In this document: positions 8,896-17,820 of the stretch, one piece after another
Position numbering within the stretch: the stretch's first letter is position 1
How the letters are laid out: each line of letters begins with the position of its first letter
NCBI GenBank assembly: GCA_947489315.1
Contig: CANLCX010000001.1
Span: 189,501 to 253,500 of the forward strand
From: an uncultured Sphingomonadaceae bacterium
Lineage (GTDB): Bacteria; Pseudomonadota; Alphaproteobacteria; Sphingomonadales; Sphingomonadaceae
DNA: 64,000 bases
Direction of reading: 5' to 3'
Made by a program: the position numbers and the translations under genes
The notes under the pieces: generated by a model
Told to the model about the DNA's origin: nothing
Seen by the model: the letters and a program-made list of their open reading frames with translations, nothing else
Databases searched by the model: none

Positions 8896-9744
8896 ATGAA
8901 AAACTCAACATCACGTTTAACAAAAACAGTCGCTACTTCGCTTCTGGCCTGCACCATGTTCTTGCCTGTTCCTGCCTACGCGCAAAATGAGAATGAATCT
9001 AACGGTCAACGCGGCAATGAAGGCTGGCAGGTTTCTATTGCGGCAGGGACGATTTTTGCCCCAAAATATTATGGTGATGACGATTATCAATTGAACATCA
9101 TTCCCAATATTTCTGTGCAATATGACGATCTGTTCTTTGCCTCGATCGAAGGCATTGGGTTGAATGTCGTGAACAAAAATGGTTGGCGTATCGGGCCTAT
9201 AGCGAAATATCAATTTAGCCGTGATGAAGATGGCGACAATTTATTGGCTCTCGGCAACGATACGGATGATCTGATCGGCCTGGGCGATGTCGATGGAACC
9301 ATCGAACTAGGCGGGTTTGCCGAATATTCAGTGGTCAATTTCAGCGGAAAAGTTGAAATGCGTCAGGGTGTCAACGGACATGACGGCTTTGTGGGAGAGG
9401 CCGAGTTGAAATATAAGTCTACGTTCCCTGCATTTGGCACAACCGCTTATTGGTCGCTTGGTCCTGAACTGACCTTTGGCGACAATAAATATAATAGTGC
9501 CTATTTTGATGTTGATGCTATTCAATCAGCAGCCTCCGGATTGGCCCAATATGATGCAGACGGCGGGCTAAATTCATATGGTATCCATGGGTCCGTCGTA
9601 ATGCCTATGACGGACCACATCTCCCTTATTGGGTTCGCCGGATATGACCGACTGTCAGGAGATATTGCCGACTCTTCTCTGGTTCAAGAGCGTGGTTCTG
9701 AGGATCAAGCGATCGCCGGTATATTGCTTAACTATAGGTTCTAG
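8896..9744 (+). CDS. MipA/OmpV family outer membrane protein
   Basis: Signal peptide; WQVSIAAGTIFAPKYYGDDDYQLNIIPNISVQYDDLFFASIEGIGLNV...; terminal aromatic NYRF. Confidence 0.85.
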   Translation: MKNSTSRLTKTVATSLLACTMFLPVPAYAQNENESNGQRGNEGWQVSIAAGTIFAPKYYGDDDYQLNIIPNISVQYDDLFFASIEGIGLNVVNKNGWRIGPIAKYQFSRDEDGDNLLALGNDTDDLIGLGDVDGTIELGGFAEYSVVNFSGKVEMRQGVNGHDGFVGEAELKYKSTFPAFGTTAYWSLGPELTFGDNKYNSAYFDVDAIQSAASGLAQYDADGGLNSYGIHGSVVMPMTDHISLIGFAGYDRLSGDIADSSLVQERGSEDQAIAGILLNYRF

Positions 9745-9873
9745 AAAAAGCGCACCGGTCCATAGAAATGGAACCATCCGATAATCTGGGAGCTAATTTG
9801 GCTTAGGACTTTCCGCCACGTATAGACTTGTACGGATCGGGTATCTTGGTTGAACTTTTGAAATGAGGTCACG

Positions 9874-11091
9874 ATGAGTAAAAAGAAATACTTATACATA
9901 GTGGGAGGATTTCTAGGGATTTTGGGGCTTTCAACCGCACTGGCAAGCACCGGGTGCGAAGACCCACAGGGTAATTCCGCCAGTTTTGAAAGCGTAACAA
10001 TCGCTCCGGATTTGCTACCTTTTTCCGAAGGATTGACATTTACACAAGTCAAAAAAGAAGACGGCTCGATCGCGACGCTTTTGGTCGTAGAATATGATGG
10101 CGAGGATGTGCGCGCAATTGATGTGGCCTCACTTGGTTCCTCTGGTGGTGAGGACATATTCGATGCGATATCGGAATTGGAATGGTCCGATCTGCAATCA
10201 GCGACGGCACGTACCGATCTGCAAAACCTCTATCAGATGGAACAGCTGTTGCCAGCGGCTGGGTCGGGCAATCGCCATGTGGCTACAGGAACAAACTTTC
10301 CCGAACATGCCAGCGAAACCACAAGTACTTCCGTCTTCAACTTCCCCAAGTTCGGGCTGGCAACTCCACCTCGGACTAGCATCCGATATGATCCCGATAT
10401 ACTCCTCGACTATGAAGTTGAAATATGCAGTCGCTTTGATCGAAACATAGGCTCGGTCGAAGACTTCGATACCGCAAGAAAGGGGTTTTTCCTTTGCGGT
10501 GACTTTACTGATCGAGCAACCCTGATGCGTCTGATCGACACGAGCAATTTCGATTCCGGCAACGGGTTTAGCGACGCGAAAAGTGGGATCGGTTTCTATC
10601 CCAGTGGGCCTTTTCTGGTAGTTCCCAATGACTGGCGCGCGTTTGTCAAAGATGAACGGATGACGACATTTGTAAATGGCGAGCCCAGGCAGGATGCACG
10701 CGGTGGCGAGATGATGTTGGATTTTCGCCAGATTTCTGAAAAAATATTGAAAGATACCAAACAGCGTTTCCTCTATAGGGATGAACGCCACACATTAATG
10801 CCCAAGAATTTCCTGGAAGCAGGCATGAGCTTGATGTCGGGTACATCAGAGGGCGTAATTTTTACACCGCCCACACGCTGCGACATTGCCGCCGGTGTTC
10901 GTAGCAATATTTCTAGCGGCGATCTGTTCAGGGGTCGTCCGGTTTTTGAGTCAGTAGTAGAAACCTTCATCGAGCGCGAAATGCAATCCGGGCATTTTCT
11001 CCAGGCAGGTGATGTTGTTGATTATGAATCGAGCACCATGGGAACGATCAAAATCATAGTTACCCAGCCTGGTACATCCGATGCACCATAA
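9874..11091 (+). CDS. Exported fumarylacetoacetate hydrolase (FAH) family protein
   Basis: N-terminal signal/TM; FAH-like DPDILLDYEVEICSRFDR, GKGFFLCGDFTDRA-like region, GFYPSGPFLVVPNDW, VNGEPRQD, SLMSGTSEGVIFTPP, GDVVDYESSTMGTI. Confidence 0.65.
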   Translation: MSKKKYLYIVGGFLGILGLSTALASTGCEDPQGNSASFESVTIAPDLLPFSEGLTFTQVKKEDGSIATLLVVEYDGEDVRAIDVASLGSSGGEDIFDAISELEWSDLQSATARTDLQNLYQMEQLLPAAGSGNRHVATGTNFPEHASETTSTSVFNFPKFGLATPPRTSIRYDPDILLDYEVEICSRFDRNIGSVEDFDTARKGFFLCGDFTDRATLMRLIDTSNFDSGNGFSDAKSGIGFYPSGPFLVVPNDWRAFVKDERMTTFVNGEPRQDARGGEMMLDFRQISEKILKDTKQRFLYRDERHTLMPKNFLEAGMSLMSGTSEGVIFTPPTRCDIAAGVRSNISSGDLFRGRPVFESVVETFIEREMQSGHFLQAGDVVDYESSTMGTIKIIVTQPGTSDAP

Positions 11092-11284
11092 ACGCACCGT
11101 ACTTAAAATCACAAACTGAAATCCCGGACCCAAAATATGACCTCCGACACTACTATATACTCAGCTTTGTTACTGCGATGGATCTTATAACATAAAAAGT
11201 GTTGAAAAACAGCTGTTTGCGGACGTCTCCGGACTGTGAAATGGTGACGGTTGCAGTCTTCAGCGAACGGGTCTCTGTCGCAAT

Positions 11285-11454
11285 TTCCCTGTTCTGCGGG
11301 AATTTACAGAGACTCTTCCTGAAATCCGATGACCTCGACGTGATTGCTATGGTTGCAGGCCGGCATTTCTGCGGGCTTTAACCTAAAATTCCCTAACGAA
11401 CCGATCAGGGAATTCTCAGACTATATCAGGGAACAAAACTGAACATGCAGGGAA
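11285..11454. repeat. Intergenic cluster of TTCCCTG/CAGGGAA short inverted repeats
   Basis: TTCCC(11285)...GGGAA(11302); AATTCCCT(11387-11394)...AGGGAATT(11407-11414); CAGGGAA at 11427 and 11448. Confidence 0.55.
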
Positions 11455-11462
11455 GGTTGCTA

Positions 11463-11491
11463 GCGTCCGCTTTGGGCGCAAAAGCGGACAT
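11463..11491 (+). repeat. Dispersed palindromic element copy 3
   Basis: GTCCGCTTT gggcgca AAAGCGGAC, perfect 9-bp stem (11465-11473/11481-11489). Confidence 0.85.
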
Positions 11492-11566
11492 TGATGTGGT
11501 TTGATCTGAACAAGTGCAACGCAGCCCGCCCCGCAATTTAACTCACGGGTTGCAACGCCCATAGAA

Positions 11567-11582
11567 TGGTGTGATCACACCA
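11567..11582. promoter_or_regulatory. 16-bp perfect palindrome TGGTGTGATCACACCA
   Basis: Exact palindrome in intergenic DNA 3' of the NarL-type regulator gene. Confidence 0.5.
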
Positions 11583-11719
11583 GTTTATTGAAAAACAATG
11601 CACTGTAGAGTGCATCCCTTCTGATTTGGCTGCAGGAGACAGAAAGTGAGAATATCAAAACGGATATTTCAGGCGGCATTTGCAGGGCCATCGCGATGAT
11701 TATACTGATTTGCCCGAAA

Positions 11720-12406
11720 TTATTCCAAGTCAACAGTGCGCTCGGAGGTTCCAGTCCGGGTGTGATCGACAATTTCCAACAGCCCGTCACGCGCAGCCAA
11801 TGTCATGAGTTCGGCGAGTGAGTGCACATCCAATTTTTGCATCAGGCTGGTGCGATGATTGTTGACCGTGTTTATGCTGATCCCAAGGCGGGCAGCCAGG
11901 GCTCCGTTGCTGCTGCCCTGGATCAAACCGATAAATATCTGACGTTCCCGCCTGGTCAAGCTGTCATGAATGGAAGGTTCATCCAATACAGCTTTCACAC
12001 TCTTCGAAACCCGCCTTTCGCCATTGGCGATATCACAGAGAAGCTGGGGCCATCGATCAATTTCATCCCCCTTCAGAAGAAGACCATGAGCGCCGCTGGC
12101 CATGGCACATTTCATTATGGTCGGGTTTTGCAAGCCGGTCATAAGGACGATTTTTGTGTCCGGGCACCAGCGGCAGATCTCTTCAACCACCTCGAGCCCC
12201 GTAATGACCGGCATGGCAATATCGACAATCAGAATATCCGGACGGTGTTGTTTGGTTGCTGCAATGGATTTGAGACCGTCCTCGGCATCGGCAAGGATGA
12301 TAAAGCGACCATCACGTTCCAGCACGCCCCGCAGCCCCGCGCGCACAATCGCATGATCATCTCCGAGGACGATCCGCAATGGATTTTGCGAGTGAATAGT
12401 GTTCAT
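11720..12406 (-). CDS. NarL/FixJ-type response regulator (REC + LuxR HTH)
   Basis: IVLGDDHAIVRAGLRGVLE, DILIVDIAMPVITGLEV, C-terminal LTRRERQIFIGLIQGSSNGALAARLGISINTVNNHRTSLMQKL. Confidence 0.92.
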   Translation of the reverse strand: MNTIHSQNPLRIVLGDDHAIVRAGLRGVLERDGRFIILADAEDGLKSIAATKQHRPDILIVDIAMPVITGLEVVEEICRWCPDTKIVLMTGLQNPTIMKCAMASGAHGLLLKGDEIDRWPQLLCDIANGERRVSKSVKAVLDEPSIHDSLTRRERQIFIGLIQGSSNGALAARLGISINTVNNHRTSLMQKLDVHSLAELMTLAARDGLLEIVDHTRTGTSERTVDLE

Positions 12407-12467
12407 TGTCCCCCAACCACGTTTTTTCCAGCGGCTTGTCAGCAATACCCAGATCGGCGTGCATAAT

Positions 12468-14438
12468 ATGAACAGCGTGCCCGATATTATCAACCAACTT
12501 GTGCCGCACGTCCAAAACCGGCCATTTGGCCGGCTGAGACTGCCGCTGCTGGTCCTGTTTTCCTTCCTTGTTTTGGCAATGATGAGTGATCAAGCAAAAG
12601 CGAATCAGGGAGTGATTAATCTCGCAAATCTTTCCACAATCGAAGATATTCAGATGATTGCAAAACCGGTTTTGCGGAAGCAAACCGGCCAGCTCGAATT
12701 TGTCCGATATAGCTTGCAACTTGAAAACAGCGGAGACCAACCTCTCCTTTTCAGGATAGTGACCGAGGAAGCTGCACGGGCGGAAGTGCTGATAAGCCTC
12801 GTTGATGAAGGCCAGACAGAGATTCTTCTCCAATCCCGCCAACGGTTCAAAGATGCAGAAACGTTTAGTAGTCAAAACCTTCAATTGGCATCTCGACCGG
12901 TCGTTATCACCAAAAGCGGATCGGTCCGGCTTGATATTGATATCTATGTTGCCCTCAACGATAAGGCCTTTCCGATCAGTCTGGTTTCCGAAGATCAATA
13001 TATCGCTAAACGCCAATTGGTTACCGCAGTTCATGGCCTGTATTTCGGTTCAACCTTATTTGCAGTCGTGTTGGCCACTGGCTTTGCGCTGTTGATGCGG
13101 TCGCATGTCATCGCCCTATTTTCGTTTTACACTTTCACGCTGATCTTGCTGAATATTCATACCTATGGTTATGCAACACCCTATCTGCCAGAATTTTTCT
13201 CTATCCATCATGACGGAATAAAGCGCTTTTTGCGGCTTTCATGGTGCGTTTTCTATTTCTTCTTTGCGACCAGTTTTACCAACGCCTCTCACAATGCTCC
13301 GCGCATGTTTCGGGTTGCCCTATTTGTAGTTGGAGCAACGGTCATAAACTCCCTAATTGGTTCGGTGTTTCATCTGCCGATCACGACAATCATAATGATT
13401 GTGACCGGTACCGGATTCTTGGCTATTACCGGCTATTTTGTGTGGACAGCGCTTCGTGAAAAAGTCAAAGGCGCGGGTTTATTCGCATTCGGCTTTTGTA
13501 TCTTGCTTGCTTACATCATGCTCACAATACGCGCCGGGTTTCCGGATGTAGCCAGCTTTAATGATCAGTTCGACACCGCCGCTCTTTTTCTTCTGGTGCT
13601 GGATTGCCTGGTCTTCAGTGCTGCGATTATCAGCCAGGTGCGCGGCATCATTCAGGAACGGGACGCATCAAAAGAGCAACAGCTTGCGGCTGCCATGCAA
13701 AGCAGTGAGATCGCTAATCGGCTGGCACAAGCGCATGTTGATCGCAATGTCGCCCTTGCAGAGATTAGTCGCGCGCGGCGCAATTTGTCCGAAACGCGGC
13801 ATGATTTACGTCAACCGCTTGTTTCGTTGCAGAGCGCACTATCTGGCGTTGACCCCAAAAACCGGGAACTTCACCGGGCACTGGAATGGAGTATCGACTA
13901 TATAGATCAGTTGCTTTCAGCAACAACGCTGGACGAGGAAGGCGCTGTGACAACGCTCAAGCGGAAAACCGAGGATGTTCACAGTCGCAAGGAGACTGCG
14001 CTGAGTGAGCATTTATTGACGCTGGAACAGATGTTTGCTGAAGAGGCTCTGAATAATGGTTGCACCCTCAAAATTGGCAAAAGTGATCTTGTTCTGGCGG
14101 TACCGTCGGTTGCAATTCACAGAATTTTGTCCAATCTCATCGACAATTCGATCAAACATTCTGGCGCAACTTGCATCGGTGTGGAAGCCGGACTGCACGA
14201 TGGGCAAGCCTGGATAGAAGTGACCGATAATGGTTCGGGATTACCGCCAGAGATCATAGCAAAATTTGCCGATATGTACAGCGAAAGGGATCGCGATCAG
14301 AATCAGGGACCTCATGGATTGGGCCTTGGAATTGCGCGTTCGATTTCCACCGGTGAAGGCCTCAAACTCGAACTTTGCCCGACAGAATCCGGGACATGTT
14401 GGAGGTTATCCGATATTCCCCTTTCGAAACCCCGATGA
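12468..14438 (+). CDS. Sensor histidine kinase with 7TMR-DISM-type sensory region
   Basis: DISM extracellular beta-sandwich-like N-term, seven hydrophobic segments, LSETRHDLRQPLVSLQ H-box, NLIDNSIKHS and DNGSGLPPE ATPase motifs; divergent from the response regulator. Confidence 0.85.
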   Translation: MNSVPDIINQLVPHVQNRPFGRLRLPLLVLFSFLVLAMMSDQAKANQGVINLANLSTIEDIQMIAKPVLRKQTGQLEFVRYSLQLENSGDQPLLFRIVTEEAARAEVLISLVDEGQTEILLQSRQRFKDAETFSSQNLQLASRPVVITKSGSVRLDIDIYVALNDKAFPISLVSEDQYIAKRQLVTAVHGLYFGSTLFAVVLATGFALLMRSHVIALFSFYTFTLILLNIHTYGYATPYLPEFFSIHHDGIKRFLRLSWCVFYFFFATSFTNASHNAPRMFRVALFVVGATVINSLIGSVFHLPITTIIMIVTGTGFLAITGYFVWTALREKVKGAGLFAFGFCILLAYIMLTIRAGFPDVASFNDQFDTAALFLLVLDCLVFSAAIISQVRGIIQERDASKEQQLAAAMQSSEIANRLAQAHVDRNVALAEISRARRNLSETRHDLRQPLVSLQSALSGVDPKNRELHRALEWSIDYIDQLLSATTLDEEGAVTTLKRKTEDVHSRKETALSEHLLTLEQMFAEEALNNGCTLKIGKSDLVLAVPSVAIHRILSNLIDNSIKHSGATCIGVEAGLHDGQAWIEVTDNGSGLPPEIIAKFADMYSERDRDQNQGPHGLGLGIARSISTGEGLKLELCPTESGTCWRLSDIPLSKPR

Positions 14439-14568
14439 TCGCCCACGACATTTAAAACTGGCTCAGTTTGTCTGATATAGTGGGAATCAATATTATTCTC
14501 GCAAGCGGACAGCCGCCCTTCCCCGCTATCGACCATCATTTATCTTGCCGATTGCTGGTTGCTACCAA

Positions 14569-14587
14569 ATGGTGTGATTGCACTATT
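14569..14587 (+). promoter_or_regulatory. GTG-N6-CACTAT dyad motif, copy A
   Basis: ATGGTGTGATTGCACTATT, 57 bp upstream of the 14644 start. Confidence 0.4.
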
Positions 14588-14643
14588 CCGCAGCGGTCGG
14601 ACTGATCCTAGAACCAGCGGCACATCAATTCAGGAGACCCGAT

Positions 14644-15321
14644 ATGCGACCGCAAACCTTGCTGTTACTTGCCGCCACGAGTTTGACCCTTTCCGCCTGT
14701 CTCGGCGGCAGCGGGCCGGTTAAAAGCAATCTCTCGCAATTTCACACACTGGATTCCGTTCCGGCTTCCGCCACTTTTTCGGTAGTCTCTTGGCGGCCGG
14801 AACTAGACAGGTCGCTCGAGTTTCGCAGCTATGCGCAGCGTTTGACTGCGATCATGCGGGAAGCCGGACTAAGGGTTGTCGCACCTGGTCAACCGGCAGA
14901 CTATATCGCCTATCTCGATTATGGCATCGATGATGGCCGTCCTGTCACATATACTTATAACGTGCCGCAATGGGGCGTGACCTATAACGCCCAAACAACT
15001 TCAACCGTAGTGGATGATACCAATCCTGGGCAACAGGTCATCAACAGCACGGTGCGGGGCGCGGATCCGACATATGGGGTTACCGGATACCAACAGGAAG
15101 TACGGAACAGGACCGTCTATGCCCGGTTTGTGCATATCGATATCCTCCCAAAGAACGCAAACGCCCAATCCACTCCGGTATATGAGTTGCGTTTGAAAAG
15201 CAGCGGATCGTGCGGCAGCATTCCATCATTGATGCCGCGTTTCATGCGGGCCATCGAGAAACGGTTTGACCGCAAGTCCGGATATTCGGGCAAGGTCAAA
15301 ACCGGCGGTGTGGACTGCTGA
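14644..15321 (+). CDS. DUF4136-family lipoprotein
   Basis: LTLSACLGG lipobox; FHTLDSVPASATFSVVS...RLTAIMREAGLRVVAPGQPADYIAYLDYG. Confidence 0.8.
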   Translation: MRPQTLLLLAATSLTLSACLGGSGPVKSNLSQFHTLDSVPASATFSVVSWRPELDRSLEFRSYAQRLTAIMREAGLRVVAPGQPADYIAYLDYGIDDGRPVTYTYNVPQWGVTYNAQTTSTVVDDTNPGQQVINSTVRGADPTYGVTGYQQEVRNRTVYARFVHIDILPKNANAQSTPVYELRLKSSGSCGSIPSLMPRFMRAIEKRFDRKSGYSGKVKTGGVDC

Positions 15322-15424
15322 ACATCTGGCCGATGAACTCTGGCAGATAGCAGGCACAAGCCTCTGAATGGCCGTGATTTGTTGAAAATCCAATGAACTT
15401 CACATGAACGGTTTTATGCCGAAA

Positions 15425-15442
15425 ATAGTGTGAGTCCACTAT
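15425..15442 (+). promoter_or_regulatory. GTG-N6-CACTAT dyad motif, copy B
   Basis: ATAGTG tgagtc CACTAT, perfect 6-bp inverted repeat 60 bp upstream of the 15502 start. Confidence 0.45.
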
Positions 15443-15501
15443 GGGCTTCCAGGACATTTTTCCACATGATTGCTCGATCGCTAGACACGGGGAGAAAGAC
15501 C

Positions 15502-16566
15502 ATGAAAAAGATCAGACTGCATTCCGGATTGTCGCTTGCAACAATGGCATTGGCGGCGACCACCATTGCGGGAGCGCAGCCGGCGCTGGCACAGTCCAAA
15601 GATTTCCATTCCTTCTTCCCAAAGAACAGCAGCGAAGCCCGGGAGTTGGAACAGCGCGGCAATCAGACGCGAGACCAGAGACGAAATGCTCGGCGGACTG
15701 CCGATCCCGATTTCAATGACCCGGATTATCGCCGGCATGTCGGCGACCTCGCGGCCAATAGCGACCTGCAGGCGCTCGAACAGCGCGGTTATGACGCCCG
15801 GCGGGCACGGCCAGGACAGCAGATACGCGATGAATATGACTTAACACCGAAGGAGCGCCGGGATTTGCAGCAGCGTGGTCGGCAGGCGCAAATCACCCGC
15901 GGACAGCGTAACGGTTTTCGTCCTATGGCGACGGGAACAACCGCTGGCACTCGGCAATATCAACCTCGAGCGGGATATCGCAACAACGGATATCCGGGCG
16001 CTGGTAGAGCGCCGGTCCGCGGCCAGGGTGCGCGCAATATGAGCAGGACTAGCCGTATAAAAAGTACCGCAAGGACGGGCTTCACCGGGACATCCCTTTC
16101 GAACAAGGTTTCGGCGGTTGATCTGGGCACGGAAGCATTTGGAGGTCGGAGTACCGGAATCGGTGAATATGGTATCGATATGACTTTCGGCCAGGCGCAA
16201 ACCTTTGCGAACGGGAATGATCCCGTCATTGCTGCAGGCCGGGCGACACAACGATTTGGTCAGAATCTTTATGGCGCCGCAAACGGTGTTGGCGAGTCCA
16301 TCCGCGACCCGCGAAGGATTCCGGGAAATGTCGGCCGCGCTGCGACAGGCGTTGCCCGCACGGGTGTCGGCGCTGTCCAATATGTCGGACAAACGGCAAT
16401 CAAGACCACACGGGACGGGGCCCGGTTCATGACCGACCCCAAATATGCCACCAAGCAGGTAAACTATGGCGCGAAACAAGTCGGAAAAACTGTGAATAAT
16501 ATCAGCAAATCGACTTGCAAAGGTTTTTCCACGCTCCTCGGGCTCAACAAGAAGAAGTGTAGGTAG
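15502..16566 (+). CDS. Exported basic hypothetical protein with L(E/Q)QRG repeats
   Basis: Signal peptide MKKIRLHSGLSLATMALAATTIAGAQPALAQ; repeats ARELEQRGNQTR, LQALEQRGYDAR, RRDLQQRGRQAQ. Confidence 0.7.
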   Translation: MKKIRLHSGLSLATMALAATTIAGAQPALAQSKDFHSFFPKNSSEARELEQRGNQTRDQRRNARRTADPDFNDPDYRRHVGDLAANSDLQALEQRGYDARRARPGQQIRDEYDLTPKERRDLQQRGRQAQITRGQRNGFRPMATGTTAGTRQYQPRAGYRNNGYPGAGRAPVRGQGARNMSRTSRIKSTARTGFTGTSLSNKVSAVDLGTEAFGGRSTGIGEYGIDMTFGQAQTFANGNDPVIAAGRATQRFGQNLYGAANGVGESIRDPRRIPGNVGRAATGVARTGVGAVQYVGQTAIKTTRDGARFMTDPKYATKQVNYGAKQVGKTVNNISKSTCKGFSTLLGLNKKKCR

Positions 16567-16599
16567 GAACTCCGATCCTGACCAATTCATCCAGGGAGA

Positions 16600-16965
16600 A
16601 TGTACATGACCGTCATTTCGAAATTGGTTTCCGCGGCTGCCTGTCTGATCGCACCCATGACAGCATCGTTCTGGAGTGCACCGGCACAAGCCAGTGGAAC
16701 TACTCCTCAGTACCGCGCCTATTGCGAAAACAAATACCGAACCGGGGTCTTGAAAGGGGTCAAGCCGCGATGGAGTTATGGCTATAATCGTAGCACAAAG
16801 CGGATGGAGTGCCGGGAAGCGGACTCAATGGGGCTCAATACATCGGTAAAAGGCCGAACTTTCTGGATCAACTTGAATGACCTGTGTCAATTCACGACAG
16901 GCCAGTCGGATTTTCACTGGCATGGAGAAGGTCGTGTTGCCTGCGGCCGGAATGATCACAAATGA
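16600..16965 (+). CDS. Small exported Cys-containing protein (YRTGxLxG family, single domain)
   Basis: Signal peptide; YCENKYRTGVLKGVKPRWSYGYNRSTKRMECREAD...FHWHGEGRVACGRND; paralogous to N-terminal domain of next gene. Confidence 0.7.
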   Translation: MYMTVISKLVSAAACLIAPMTASFWSAPAQASGTTPQYRAYCENKYRTGVLKGVKPRWSYGYNRSTKRMECREADSMGLNTSVKGRTFWINLNDLCQFTTGQSDFHWHGEGRVACGRNDHK

Positions 16966-17774
16966 TGAGCGCATTAACCCGCCAGACCGCGCTGGGTACG
17001 TTGATGTTTTCCGTATGCCTTGCAATGTCGGGAATTCTGCTTCCTGAACCCGTCAAAGCCGGTGGATCATCGATCAATCTGTCGAAATTCTGTGACGGCA
17101 GATATCGTACCGGTCTGCTGCGAGGCTTGCAGGGCAAAATTCGCGCAAAGTGGAACCCCAAACGTAAGAAATGGGGCTGCTACATTCCCCAGAAAATCGG
17201 CTATGGCATTGTCACTCCGGCTGGTTTCAAGCCTCTTGGCTATGCCGAAGCCTGTCGAAAGATGCGCGGGACTTCGCTGTACCATGTTCATGGCCGGACG
17301 TTGCACTGCGGGCGGGACAATGCACAGCGCAAACAGCCGCCCCGCCAGCCGCAGCCCGCTCCGCCATCGACGGGGAACGGAAGAGGTGAAGCCCAGTATA
17401 CTGCGCTCAGCATGTGCAATCGATCGCGTACCGATACCATCTACGCTGCGTGGGTATGGCACGACTGGGGTGAACGGAAGCGTCCGAAAAACTGGCGTGC
17501 CCAAGGCTGGATCAGATTGGCGCGCGGACAGTGCGAACGGATAGAGTTTCCGCACTATCGTAACGGTGATCCTTATGACGATACGGTATATCTGCACGCC
17601 ACTTCGGACAGCATTAACTGGGGAAAAGGCGACTACGCCTTCTGTCTGCACCCGTCTGACTTTGATCATCTAGGTGCCGACAAAATGGCATGCACAGGTC
17701 GGGATCAGTGGCTTGCAGAGACGTTTGAGTTCCAGTTAAATCCCGGCGCCGAGAATAGGTTCAATTTCAACTAG
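16962..17774 (+). CDS. Exported two-domain protein: YRTGxLxG domain + DUF1036-like C-terminal domain
   Basis: FCDGRYRTGLLRGLQGKIRAKWNPKRKKWGC...YHVHGRTLHCGRDN then YTALSMCNRSRTDTIYAAWVWHDWG...WRAQGWIRLARGQCERIEF...YLHATSD. Confidence 0.7.
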   Translation: MMSALTRQTALGTLMFSVCLAMSGILLPEPVKAGGSSINLSKFCDGRYRTGLLRGLQGKIRAKWNPKRKKWGCYIPQKIGYGIVTPAGFKPLGYAEACRKMRGTSLYHVHGRTLHCGRDNAQRKQPPRQPQPAPPSTGNGRGEAQYTALSMCNRSRTDTIYAAWVWHDWGERKRPKNWRAQGWIRLARGQCERIEFPHYRNGDPYDDTVYLHATSDSINWGKGDYAFCLHPSDFDHLGADKMACTGRDQWLAETFEFQLNPGAENRFNFN

Positions 17775-17820
17775 CCGCTGATAGTGCCAGTGTTCAGACC
17801 AAAGTTTTACGAGGTGTAAC

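Noticed and set aside
11199-11381. 60-aa plus ORF in the 11.1-11.5 kb intergenic region
   Set aside because: No RBS, no homology pattern, runs across short inverted repeats.
12357-13034. 225-aa minus-strand ORF opposite the histidine kinase N-terminus
   Set aside because: Overlaps the kinase and response regulator starts; no recognisable domain, likely shadow ORF.
15841-16689. 282-aa minus-strand ORF opposite the L(E/Q)QRG-repeat gene
   Set aside because: The plus-strand frame has a signal peptide, RBS context and ordered repeats; the minus frame has none of these.
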